64,000 nt of DNA from Chalara sp. BL73 (Eukaryota > Ascomycota > Leotiomycetes > Helotiales). The DNA lies in contig CAKJVC010000131.1 of NCBI GenBank assembly GCA_918026815.1, positions 34,775 to 98,774 of the forward strand. The letters run 5' to 3'. Made by a program: the position numbers and the translations under genes. This document shows, piece by piece, positions 1 to 7,789 of this stretch (position 1 is its first letter; each line of letters starts with the position of its first letter). The notes under the pieces were generated by a model. That model was not told the DNA's origin. It worked only from the letters and a program-made list of their open reading frames with translations, and did not search any database.

Positions 1-138
1 GTTGTTTATATAATTTGCAAGTAAGATATCGTACGAGGAATTGCTGTTAATAACAGTCTGACTAGCATAGAGGATAATATAAGAAAAGAATCAGTATTTA
101 ATAGCTTAAATGTAGACGAAAATACTCATAAAAATGCT

Positions 139-879
139 ATGAATACTGAAAGTAATTTATCTAGTTTTGTTTTTCCTGTGGATAACTTTGATACTATATT
201 TGTTACGTCACGTAATAAAGATTTTTGTAAAGAAGGACTTAACAATGTAATTTGTAAAATGTTTAGCATAAAAGAGTTATATCTTGTAAATTTAGATAGT
301 CTAAGTGAATTGTTAGGTAATATGGGTATTGACACCTTGAATATATTCCATATAGAAATAGGTAAAACATTTACTAACGTAAGAAGTGAAAAAGGTGCTG
401 ATACTATATATATGGAAATAAACCCCGAGGAATTTATTAATTACTTAAATAGTGATAACAATTTTTTAAATCAAAACCCTAATAGTATGTACATTATAAG
501 AGGTGGTACTTATTTAGATATAAAAAATTTATTTGCTTTTATAGAAAATTGTAACGTAAATATCGCAAGAGGTGGAAGCCAGCGGTCTCACATGTTAAGT
601 CCTTTAGATATAAGACTATCTTCTTATATTATGGCTATGTTTAACTTTAATTATAATGGAATTAAATATTATAATACATTTAATAATATAGGTAAAGATA
701 AATACTTATCTTATAAAGATAATTACTTATCATATAAAACATTTAAAAGAGTAAGCCTTAATGAGACTAGTCTAGAATTTAAAGCTTTGAAAGTGAATAA
801 AATGCCTTTCTATCTTACAAATTTGCCAAACTTAAATAAACAACTTTTAAATTGTCCATGTAAAAACGATTTAAACTAA
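139..879 (+). CDS. Mitochondrial accessory ORF A, unknown function
   Basis: An ORF of at least 246 residues ending in TAA at 877-879. No homologous family is recognised. It is read with the same AT-rich codon use as the mitochondrial genes around it. The frame is open upstream to a TAA at 22-24, so the first ATG (139) is a choice and a non-ATG start or a start outside the window is possible. The product is mostly soluble-looking, rich in Asn, Leu, Ile and Tyr, with a Gly-Gly pair near residue 122 and another near residue 147 (ARGGSQRSHM). The stop codon lies in the left arm of a 10-bp inverted repeat (870-896). Five further accessory ORFs follow on the same strand. No clear leader hairpin is seen upstream, although a GAGGAATT-like half motif occurs at 35-42. 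Confidence 0.55.
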   Translation: MNTESNLSSFVFPVDNFDTIFVTSRNKDFCKEGLNNVICKMFSIKELYLVNLDSLSELLGNMGIDTLNIFHIEIGKTFTNVRSEKGADTIYMEINPEEFINYLNSDNNFLNQNPNSMYIIRGGTYLDIKNLFAFIENCNVNIARGGSQRSHMLSPLDIRLSSYIMAMFNFNYNGIKYYNTFNNIGKDKYLSYKDNYLSYKTFKRVSLNETSLEFKALKVNKMPFYLTNLPNLNKQLLNCPCKNDLN

Positions 880-896
880 AGAATACTTAGTTTAAA
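870..896 (+). terminator. Stop-spanning inverted repeat after ORF A
   Basis: A perfect 10-bp inverted repeat (TTTAAACTAA at 870-879 and TTAGTTTAAA at 887-896) with a 7-nt loop. The TAA stop of ORF A is the end of the left arm. The right arm runs directly into the tRNA-like element at 896. Its role as an RNA 3' end or processing signal is inferred. Confidence 0.5.
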
Positions 897-971
897 GGAT
901 CTTAACTTAAGTTAAAGTATATGATTTTACAACACTAAAATCACCATATTGGTTCAAGTCCAATAGATCTT
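896..971 (+). tRNA. tRNA-like element with abnormal anticodon arm
   Basis: A 7-bp acceptor (AGGATCT / AGATCTT), a D arm (ACTT..AAGT) and a good T arm (ATTGG TTCAAGT CCAAT) are present. The anticodon arm is an 8-bp stem closed on a 6-nt loop (CAACAC), so no normal 7-nt loop or anticodon can be assigned. It is probably a degenerate tRNA or a tRNA-like processing signal between ORF A and ORF B. Confidence 0.45.
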
Positions 972-975
972 ATTT

Positions 976-991
976 AGAGTAAATCGGCTCT
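976..991 (+). promoter_or_regulatory. Leader hairpin 1 (before ORF B)
   Basis: Stem AGAGT / GCTCT (one T-G pair) with loop AAATCG, followed by TTTTA. It ends 27 nt before the ATG at 1018. First of nine copies of a recurring element in front of accessory ORFs. Confidence 0.6.
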
Positions 992-1017
992 TTTAAATAA
1001 AAAAAAAATAAAATACT

Positions 1018-1455
1018 ATGAAAATTAATTACATTTTAACTCATTTACGTTTATTTACATTATCCCCTAAATTTCCTTTTATTTTAGCCTTGGTATTTTA
1101 CATACTATATTTAAAATATATTACCCCTTTTGTTTTATGTGATGGAAATAGTATAGAGTTATATGATTTAAAAGTAGATTTAATTTGACAAGTCAATCAT
1201 TATCGTTCGTCTCTTATTGAGTATCAAACGTATAAAGATCTTCAAGAACAATTAAATTTTATATCACAATCTAACTATAGAAATTTTTATTTAGAAAATT
1301 TATATTCCAATAAGTTATCAGAAACAAGCTTTAAGGTACAAGGGTATTTAGATAACATTAATGTATTAGAAAAGTCTATTAAAAATATAGAACCTAATTT
1401 TAAGCCATTTAACTATAATGGTTCTTGTTCTTACACTTTTATAAGCAGAAGATAG
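1018..1455 (+). CDS. Mitochondrial accessory ORF B, single-pass membrane protein
   Basis: A 145-residue ORF when the one TGA codon (1186-1188) is read as Trp, ending in TAG at 1453-1455. Not recognised. Residues about 18-40 form one hydrophobic segment (PFILALVFYILYLKYITPFV). The rest looks helical and charged, possibly coiled coil (residues about 65-125), and ends in Ser-Arg-Arg. The start is supported by the leader hairpin 27 nt upstream, the same spacing as in ORF C and the LAGLIDADG gene. It sits in a same-strand run of accessory ORFs and probably encodes an inner-membrane-anchored protein. Confidence 0.6.
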
Positions 1456-1492
1456 TTACCTTTTTTTTAAAGCCTTTTTTAATACCCTTTTT

Positions 1493-1508
1493 AGAGGAAT
1501 TTGCCTCT
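1493..1508 (+). promoter_or_regulatory. Leader hairpin 2 (before ORF C)
   Basis: AGAGG AATTTG CCTCT, then TTTTATACAATAAAAA. It ends 27 nt before the ATG at 1535. The 3' flank is nearly the same as that of the GIY-YIG genes at 20.4 and 21.8 kb. Confidence 0.65.
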
Positions 1509-1534
1509 TTTATACAATAAAAAAAATTAAAAAC

Positions 1535-1990
1535 ATGAGAAATACAATAAATATTATAATATTTATTTTTACTTTATGGTTAGTCTGCTTATTTTTTGCA
1601 ATAACCTTATTACTATTTTTATCGTCCTCTGATATTCTTTATTTTGATGGTTTATGTCCTGATTTTACTGTAAGCCATGATGTACACAAAGGATTAGATT
1701 TATCTAACACTATGCGTAGTTATGATAATTATTCTGTTAATTCAGAAACTAGTTCGTACTTTAATGACAATTATTCATTAAATGAAAATAGACCACTTTT
1801 TGATAATAAACCCTTACATGAAGAAACTAAAACAACAAGTATCTATAATAAATGTAAGAATTCTACAAGTAAGTTATATTTAGAACTTAAATATAAAACA
1901 AAGCTTATTGAACATAAAATTAAACTATTTGACCGTACCTTAACTTGATTTTTTAAGGGAAGTAGGCCAGGTGGAGGAAGAGGACTTTAA
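1535..1990 (+). CDS. Mitochondrial accessory ORF C, small membrane protein
   Basis: A 151-residue ORF with TGA (1946-1948) read as Trp, ending in TAA at 1988-1990. Not recognised. The N-terminus is a strong hydrophobic segment (residues about 5-32). The middle is polar with many Asn, Ser and Tyr. Read through the TGA, the C-terminus gains a basic Gly-rich tail (FKGSRPGGGRGL). Under the standard code it would stop at 1948 with 137 residues. The ATG is fixed by the leader hairpin. It belongs to the same array as ORFs A to F. Confidence 0.6.
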
Positions 1991-2011
1991 CTAATATCTT
2001 TTTTATTATTA

Positions 2012-2026
2012 AGAGTAAATGACTCT
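2012..2026 (+). promoter_or_regulatory. Leader hairpin 3a (tandem copy before ORF D)
   Basis: AGAGT AAATG ACTCT followed by TTTTTA. It is the distal one of two copies; the loop is 5 nt instead of 6. Confidence 0.5.
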
Positions 2027-2049
2027 TTTTATGCTTTTTTTCCTTATTA

Positions 2050-2065
2050 AGAGTAATTTGACTCT
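2050..2065 (+). promoter_or_regulatory. Leader hairpin 3b (before ORF D)
   Basis: AGAGT AATTTG ACTCT followed by TTTTACG. It ends 30 nt before the ATG at 2095. The last stem pair differs from copy 2 (T-A instead of G-C) with both sides changed. Confidence 0.6.
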
Positions 2066-2094
2066 TTTACGTTTTATTTTTAAAAATATAAAAA

Positions 2095-4308
2095 ATGTTT
2101 AACATATACACAAAAATTATACAAGTTTTTTCTTTAATTAAATCCAAAATATATTCTATTAAATTAATAGGTAGAATATTTAATAAACCCAATTTTAATA
2201 AATTTATTATTATTTTTACTATCGGTTTTTCTACAAGAATTATAGTAAATTATATTTATAATATAAACGTATTTACCGATTATATTAATAATATATCACT
2301 TATATATTATTTATGTTTGTCTGTATTTATCATACTCACACATGAATTAGTAGATTATTACCAATTTAATGTAATACCTTCATTCTTTAGCCACATTTAC
2401 CTTAATATAATAAATTGTATTTATGATATGTTAAGTAATTTAAATAAATTCATTCTTTCTATTAGAATATATAATCGAAGTTTAGATTCTATATTTAGAA
2501 CATTAAGGCTTTATATATATAATAACAATTTAAAAGGAAAATTGGAAAATTACTTTAGTTATATAAATTCTAGAGATACTTTTTCCTATAAGTATAAATT
2601 GCCTAAAAATATGGTAGATAATACATATTATAAAGCTAACCAAGATGTATCACATAGATACGCTAGAAATACTTCTATTAGTCAAAGAGTTTATACTAGA
2701 TCCGGTAATAGACCTATTGTATATAATGAAGATAATTATGTTAGACCGTTGGCATATAACCAGGATAATAATACAAATAGAATACCTTTAAGAAGAAAAG
2801 AAGCTAATGATAATTTATATTTTCTTGTAGACTCTGTTAGTGATAGAGATTCTCAAGCATCTAGAGACCTTTACTTACCTGAATCCTATATAAATTCTAA
2901 TAATTACCCTAGTCCTGTTATTATAGCCAGTAAACCTTTACAATCTACACTTACTACCCCTAGTTTATCTTCAATAGATGGAGAAGAAATGTTTGGAAGA
3001 TTACCTGGTTCAACTCGCTCTAGTTATGAAAGAAATCCTTCACATTATGTTGAAAATGTTTATGACACTAATAAAGGTAATAATCGAAATCTTCAAGTAA
3101 AGTATAGTCCTCGTAATGTCCATGTTTCTTATTCAAATATTCCCCCTATAACTAGAAGTAATTCTGGTTATAACACTATTTATACTAATTCTGTTTATAG
3201 TCAACAGGATGGTACTTATTCATCTCTAATTGATAATAATAATGGTAATAATTATCCTCTACCAGGTGCTGCTCCTTATTTTTATCCTACTGCTAATAGT
3301 ATAAACATAAATAGAAATACAGCAGAATTAAATAATTTTAATCAAGCTATTCTATCGCAACCAGAAGTGAAACCAGAACAAACAAAAGCAAATGTAAATT
3401 CTGTTGATTGACTAAAATACAGAAATCTTGCAAGAACGAATATAAACAATACTTATGTAGAAAATGAGCGAGTAGCAAATGAAAAAGAAGTTTATATACC
3501 TCACATTACTACTATGCCTCAAGAAATAGAGTTAAAACCAAAAGGTCTTAAAGGTAATATTAAATTAGCTTTTAATTTTATAGACTCTAAAGTTTACAAA
3601 ACTGTATCTAACATGGAAAGTATTGCAGTAAAATATCATGATGTTAGTAAAAGAAAATTCTTTTGAACTATTTGAGAGAAAAAACATGGTGTTTACGAGT
3701 CCTATGAGGAATTTAAGAGTTCTTGAGATCCTAATACGAATATATGAAAAGAAATTACTAAAAGAACTCATAGAGATATGCAAGCCGATATAGAAGGTAT
3801 TTTAGGTGTTAAATCAAGAGTTAATAAATTAGATAACAGTAAAGGTAAATGAATAGAAACTTCTCAGAACAAACCTAAAGTTAACAAATTAAATAACAGT
3901 AAAGGTAAATGAATAGAAACTTCTTCTAACAAACCAAGTGTTTCAAAAGAATTAAAACATTTACCTGAAAGCAATAAATCTTCTTCTAAACATTCTAACA
4001 ATAAAAATACTCCAAGTCGACATAATAAAAGTAGTCATAGTTCTAATCGACATAAAGATGTGAGCAATATAAATGATTCTAGTCGACATCATACCTCTAG
4101 TCGTCATCGTAGCTCTAGTAGTGATGGTAATAATACTTCTAATCGTCATCGTAGTTCTAGCCGTCATTATACTTCTAATGAACATCATAGCTCCACTCGT
4201 CAACATAGTTCCAGTCGTAATCATAATTTTAGTCGTAATCAGAATTCTAGTCGTTATGATAGTTATAGTGGTTATAATAGCTCTAGTTCTCACTATTATA
4301 AAAGATAA
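2095..4308 (+). CDS. Mitochondrial accessory ORF D, large low-complexity membrane protein
   Basis: A 737-residue ORF when seven in-frame TGA codons (first at 3409) are read as Trp; it ends in TAA at 4306-4308. Not recognised. Residues about 35-90 contain two hydrophobic segments. A long Asn/Tyr/Ser-rich region follows (about 150-440), then a charged domain with several Trp, then two 20-residue tandem repeats containing NKL(D/N)NSKGKWIETS (3820-3939). The last 115 residues are almost only Ser, Arg, His, Asn and Tyr in SSRHH-like repeats. Frame continuity over 2.2 kb in such AT-rich DNA argues that it is translated. It has two leader hairpins and a 34-bp palindrome over the stop. The basic tail could bind nucleic acid; that is only inference. 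Confidence 0.6.
3820..3939 (+). repeat. Two 60-bp in-frame tandem repeats in ORF D
   Basis: Units at 3820-3879 and 3880-3939 differ at only a few bases. Each encodes a 20-residue module containing NKL(D/N)NSKGKWIETS. The period is a multiple of three, so the frame is kept. Confidence 0.8.
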
Positions 4309-4331
4309 AACTTTAAAGTTTTATCTTTTAT
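4298..4331 (+). terminator. 34-bp perfect palindrome over the ORF D stop
   Basis: A self-complementary 34-nt sequence centred at 4314/4315. The stop TAA (4306-4308) is in the left arm. As RNA it forms a long hairpin at the end of the ORF. Confidence 0.55.
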
Positions 4332-4349
4332 GAAATAATTTGCCTTTTT

Positions 4350-4365
4350 AGAGGATATTGCCTCT
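4350..4365 (+). promoter_or_regulatory. Leader hairpin 4 (before ORF E)
   Basis: AGAGG ATATTG CCTCT followed by TTTTATT. It ends 25 nt before the ATG at 4390. Confidence 0.6.
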
Positions 4366-4389
4366 TTTATTTAGCATTAAATAAATCTC

Positions 4390-5142
4390 ATGAAGTCTAT
4401 TACATATAATAATATTAATTTAAATATTACTCTTGCTAACATTTGCAAATACTTGGTGCATTTTTGAATAAAGGAAATTAGTAAATCAGAATATTCCAAA
4501 GTATGATTAACTATTACCGTTTCTAATAAAAATAACAAAAATTTTACACTGATTAATAATTTGCCTTTTAATACCTCTGATTATACAGATGTTGTTATTG
4601 TACTAAAACAAGTTTTGGATTCTAAATCAAAATACTTCAAAAAAGAGGTGCTAGATAGTTTAATAATAAATATAAATTTTGAAACTAAACATATAGAAAA
4701 TAAATGATATCCTAGAATTAATCCTATTATACCTGTTTTTATTTCTATATTACTTTTATTAGTAATATTTTTTCTATTGTATATTATTAGTACTATTTTA
4801 TTTGATTTAAATACTATATTTTTTTATAATAATGATGTATTTAAAGAAGAATTTATAAATTCTTCTTTAATTAATACAGAAACAATTAATAACATTTGTA
4901 TACAAAATTTGGATAATACACCCAAACATTACTTTATTTTTGATCCTTTTATTAAAATGTTTGATAAATCAGGAAGTTTTGGTTTTTATTATCCTAGTTA
5001 TTTTTTACCTTCTAATTTAAAAGTAGAAGACCAAGAATTTAATTTATTGGAGTATATAGTATATAACCAATATGAAATACTTGCTCATTATACTCAAATT
5101 TTTAATGATTATGCATTGAAAATTAATAGTGTATTAAACTAG
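4390..5142 (+). CDS. Mitochondrial accessory ORF E, one-TM protein
   Basis: A 250-residue ORF with TGA read as Trp three times, ending in TAG at 5140-5142. Not recognised. Residues 1 to about 110 look like a compact soluble domain. Residues about 113-140 form one strong membrane segment (PVFISILLLLVIFFLLYII). The C-terminal half is aromatic and acidic with an FGFYYPSYF stretch. The layout is soluble domain, membrane span, soluble domain. The ATG at 4390 is fixed by leader hairpin 4. An inverted repeat covers the stop. Confidence 0.6.
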
Positions 5143-5153
5143 AATAGTTTAAT
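5133..5153 (+). terminator. Stop-spanning inverted repeat after ORF E
   Basis: ATTAAACTA (5133-5141) and TAGTTTAAT (5145-5153) form a 9-bp stem with a 3-nt loop. The TAG stop at 5140-5142 lies at the tip. Confidence 0.5.
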
Positions 5154-5172
5154 CCTATCTTATAGCTTATTT

Positions 5173-5188
5173 AGAAGTAATCGCTTCT
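5173..5188 (+). promoter_or_regulatory. Leader hairpin 5 (before ORF F)
   Basis: AGAAG TAATCG CTTCT followed by ATTA. It ends 26 nt before the ATG at 5214. Two stem pairs differ from copy 2, each with a compensating change. Confidence 0.6.
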
Positions 5189-5213
5189 ATTACATAATAA
5201 AAAAAACTTTTTT

Positions 5214-5888
5214 ATGAATACAAATTCTAAATTTACCACTTTTAGTTATCTTACTATAGATAACACACTTACATGAGCAGACATTTCGCCAATTTTAGAT
5301 CTATTTTTTTTTGAAATACTAGGAAATAGAAAGCCTAATTTAAAAATATGCATACAATTTAAAGCTAAAACAAAAGGAGGTGATTTAATAGATATTTCAC
5401 CACTCCAGGTTTTGGATAAAAGAAATTGAGAAGACTTAAAAAAAGCTTTTGAACTTTTTTGATTTTACAGGGTTGGTGCATATGAAGAGCTTAAAATAGA
5501 AGAACTAGTTTTAAATTATATGTTTTTGGAATTAAATACAACAGAATATTTAAACCTTAAATACCCCAAATACATAGAGGAAGTAGTAAACAAAGAGCCA
5601 TTGATTAAATATTTTAGTCAATTGCCTCGTACAAGACTATATGAGAATTGAGGAGATGAAGTTGTTTTATACGGAGATAATTTATATTTAGTAAAGAAAT
5701 CGGATAATATTAGCTTCTTTATTATACAACTTTTTAACGAGTATCATGTAACTATTTATGAAAATAACGTGGAAGTATTTAATTTTTATGACATATATGA
5801 CCCCACAGATAATTATGACACTTTTATGCGTTACATTAGTAACTATCAACTATATTATAATAATAATAGTTATCATATTATTAAATAA
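5214..5888 (+). CDS. Mitochondrial accessory ORF F, unknown soluble protein
   Basis: A 224-residue ORF with TGA read as Trp four times, ending in TAA at 5886-5888. Not recognised. No membrane span is evident. It is rich in Glu, Lys, Tyr and Asn, unlike its membrane-anchored neighbours, and has a GDEVVLYGDNLYLVKK segment near residue 145. Leader hairpin 5 fixes the start and an 8-bp inverted repeat spans the stop. It is the last of the ORF A-F array; the next gene is trnG. Confidence 0.6.
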
Positions 5889-5897
5889 ATTATTTAA
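5881..5897 (+). terminator. Stop-spanning palindrome after ORF F
   Basis: TTAAATAA (5881-5888) and TTATTTAA (5890-5897) around one base. The stop TAA is the end of the left arm. Confidence 0.45.
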
Positions 5898-5962
5898 AAT
5901 AAAGTCAATAATAATAATAACATTTTATTTATTATCAATTAGAACATTAATAAATGTTATAA

Positions 5963-6032
5963 ATAGTCATAAGTTAATGGTAAACTCATCGTTTACCAAA
6001 CGATATTTGTCGGTTCGAGTCCGACTGACTGT
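5963..6032 (+). tRNA. trnG: tRNA-Gly (ACC), copy 1
   Basis: A complete cloverleaf of 70 nt: acceptor ATAGTCA / TGACTGT, D stem AGTT / AACT, anticodon arm ATCGT TTACCAA ACGAT, T arm GTCGG TTCGAGT CCGAC. Anticodon ACC is unusual for fungal mitochondria, which normally use UCC. It is almost identical to the copy at 7130. Confidence 0.8.
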
Positions 6033-6205
6033 AAAAATATTACTATTTTTACATAGCTATTTTATTGTAGTAATGCGTACATTAATAATTCATTATTGCT
6101 TTTAAGGAGGCTAATTTGAAATTAGTTTAATATAGTATATTATATGGGTATAAGTTCCTTTATTTAAAAATAATATATTATATTTTATTTACATACGGGA
6201 AAGTT

Positions 6206-6221
6206 AGAGAATTTTGTCTCT
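6206..6221 (+). promoter_or_regulatory. Leader hairpin 6 (before LAGLIDADG ORF)
   Basis: AGAGA ATTTTG TCTCT followed by TTTATAA. It ends 26 nt before the ATG at 6248. The inner stem pair is A-T here, a compensated change. Confidence 0.6.
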
Positions 6222-6247
6222 TTTATAATTTAACAATATAAAATAAT

Positions 6248-7102
6248 ATGAATAACTTAAAATTAATAAATTCACAATTAGGTTATTATCTTGCTGGTTT
6301 AATAGAAGGTGATGGTAGTATATGAACACCAAAGGAAGGAGTCATACCGGGTAAAAGTCGTGTATATAACCCCCAAATATCATTCAGTTCTCATATAAAT
6401 GATTTAGCTTTATATGAACATATTAGAGATATATTCGGTACAGGAAGTCTTTCAAAAGAAAAAAGTAGTAATGCTTGTGTATTTCGTATTTCTGAAAAAA
6501 ATTCACTAATAACGATAATAAATTTAATAAATGGTAAGTTTCGTACACCAAAAATAATATATTTACACAGGGCTATTGATCATATTAACTACATTCATAA
6601 GGCTAATATAGTTAAACTTCCCTTAGACAATAGTAATTTAAATAATAATGCTTGATTAGCAGGAATGACGGATGCAGATGGTAATTTTCACATAAGTTTG
6701 GAAGGCAGCTATGGGTTGAATAAATCCAGCAGTAGAGGAAGAGTAAAGTGTACTTTTTGTATAAAACAAAGAATGATAGATAAACCATTGGGTTTATCGT
6801 GTGTACCTTTTATGACAGAAATAGCAAATATGTTTCAGTGTAATTTAAACTATAAAGGTGAAAACGGAATAACTTTTTTAGTTCAAGCGGATGGTAAACA
6901 TTATTTAACTAAATCTTATTTTGATAAATACCCTTTAATGTCTAGTAAACACCTAAATTATCTATCTTTTTTACAAGGATTAAATTATATAGGTAAACGT
7001 TTAACAGACAAAGAAATTATTGAAATACAAGCTATAAAAAATTCTATGAATAATAAAAGAACTTATTTTAACTGGGATCACTTGAAAAATTTCTATAGAT
7101 AA
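6248..7102 (+). CDS. LAGLIDADG homing endonuclease, free-standing
   Basis: A 284-residue protein with TGA read as Trp, ending in TAA at 7100-7102. It carries two LAGLIDADG motifs: YLAGLIEGDGS near residue 15 and WLAGMTDADGNF near residue 136, each with the acidic metal-binding residue. This is the usual two-motif monomer layout and length of fungal mitochondrial homing endonucleases, which cut a long DNA target. It is not inside an intron: it lies between two near-identical trnG genes. It shares the leader hairpin with the accessory ORFs and has an 11-bp hairpin just after the stop. Both motifs are intact, so activity is plausible. Confidence 0.9.
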
Positions 7103-7104
7103 AA

Positions 7105-7130
7105 TTTATAATAAAACTATTTATTATAAA
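7105..7130 (+). terminator. Hairpin after LAGLIDADG stop
   Basis: TTTATAATAAA (7105-7115), loop ACTA, TTTATTATAAA (7120-7130): a perfect 11-bp stem starting 2 nt after the stop and ending on the first base of the second trnG. Confidence 0.5.
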
Positions 7131-7199
7131 CAGTCATAGGTTAATGGTAAACTCATCGTTTACCAAACGATATTTGTCGGTTCGAGTCCGACTGGCTGT
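7130..7199 (+). tRNA. trnG: tRNA-Gly (ACC), copy 2
   Basis: Same cloverleaf as the copy at 5963, with identical anticodon and T arms. The acceptor is ACAGTCA / TGGCTGT and the D loop differs by one base. It lies directly downstream of the LAGLIDADG gene. Confidence 0.85.
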
Positions 7200-7219
7200 A
7201 TATAATATGAAAAATAAAA

Positions 7220-7264
7220 GTTGTCTTCCAAACAATATTTGCCGGTTCGAGTCCGGCTGACTGT
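7220..7264 (+). pseudogene. Partial tRNA-Gly (TCC), 3' part only
   Basis: The anticodon arm (GTTGT CTTCCAA ACAAT), T arm and 3' acceptor strand (TGACTGT) match trnG, but the 5' acceptor and D arm are missing. The anticodon is TCC, the expected mitochondrial Gly anticodon. It looks like a tRNA remnant left by duplication. Confidence 0.6.
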
Positions 7265-7395
7265 ATATTTAATAACAACATATATATTATTGTATAAATA
7301 GTTAAAAAAAAAAATACTATGAATAAAAAAACTTTTTTTAATAGGGTTCATTTAAAAACTTTTTAAAGTTAAATTTAAAATAAAAATGTATAAAA

Positions 7396-7466
7396 GCCTT
7401 TATAGCTCAACGGTAGAGCAAAATACTGTTAATATTTAGACATATGTTCGATTCATATTAAAGGCT
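7396..7466 (+). tRNA. trnN: tRNA-Asn (GTT)
   Basis: Acceptor GCCTTTA / TAAAGGC, D arm GCTC..GAGC, anticodon arm AAATA CTGTTAA TATTT, T arm ATATG TTCGATT CATAT. Confidence 0.9.
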
Positions 7467-7538
7467 TTAAACATTAGAAGTATCTAATGATAAGTAGATA
7501 TTATATAAAATTTTATAAATAATTGAATAAGACATAAA

Positions 7539-7610
7539 AGGCGTGTTAGTTTAATGGCAAAACTCTGTGTTTCGGCCACATTAATATAGGTTCAAATCCT
7601 ATATGCGCTT
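7539..7610 (+). tRNA. trnR: tRNA-Arg (TCG)
   Basis: Acceptor AGGCGTG / TGCGCTT with several G-T pairs, anticodon loop TTTCGGC (TCG), T arm TATAGG TTCAAAT CCTATA. It reads CGN codons. Confidence 0.8.
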
Positions 7611-7716
7611 ATTTTACATAATTTTTATTTTACACTTAATTTTTATTGCTGTGGTGTTATATTATAGACTATCTAATGACATAATGATAATAATTTATTT
7701 TTTTTTTATAAGCTTG

Positions 7717-7788
7717 AAGAAATTAGCTTAATGGTATAGCGACCGTTTTACACACGGTAGGTTAGGTGTTCAAATCACCTATTTCTTA
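7717..7788 (+). tRNA. trnV: tRNA-Val (TAC)
   Basis: Acceptor AAGAAAT / ATTTCTT, anticodon arm ACCGT TTTACAC ACGGT, T arm AGGTG TTCAAAT CACCT. It directly precedes nad2, away from its common place after trnE. Confidence 0.9.
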
Positions 7789-7789
7789 T

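Noticed and set aside
3961..4293. Antisense ORF of 110 codons rich in Thr, Ile and Met, and a second plus-strand frame at 4073
   Set aside because: Both are mirror images of the Ser/Arg/His repeat codons of ORF D in other frames; all real genes in this part are on the plus strand.
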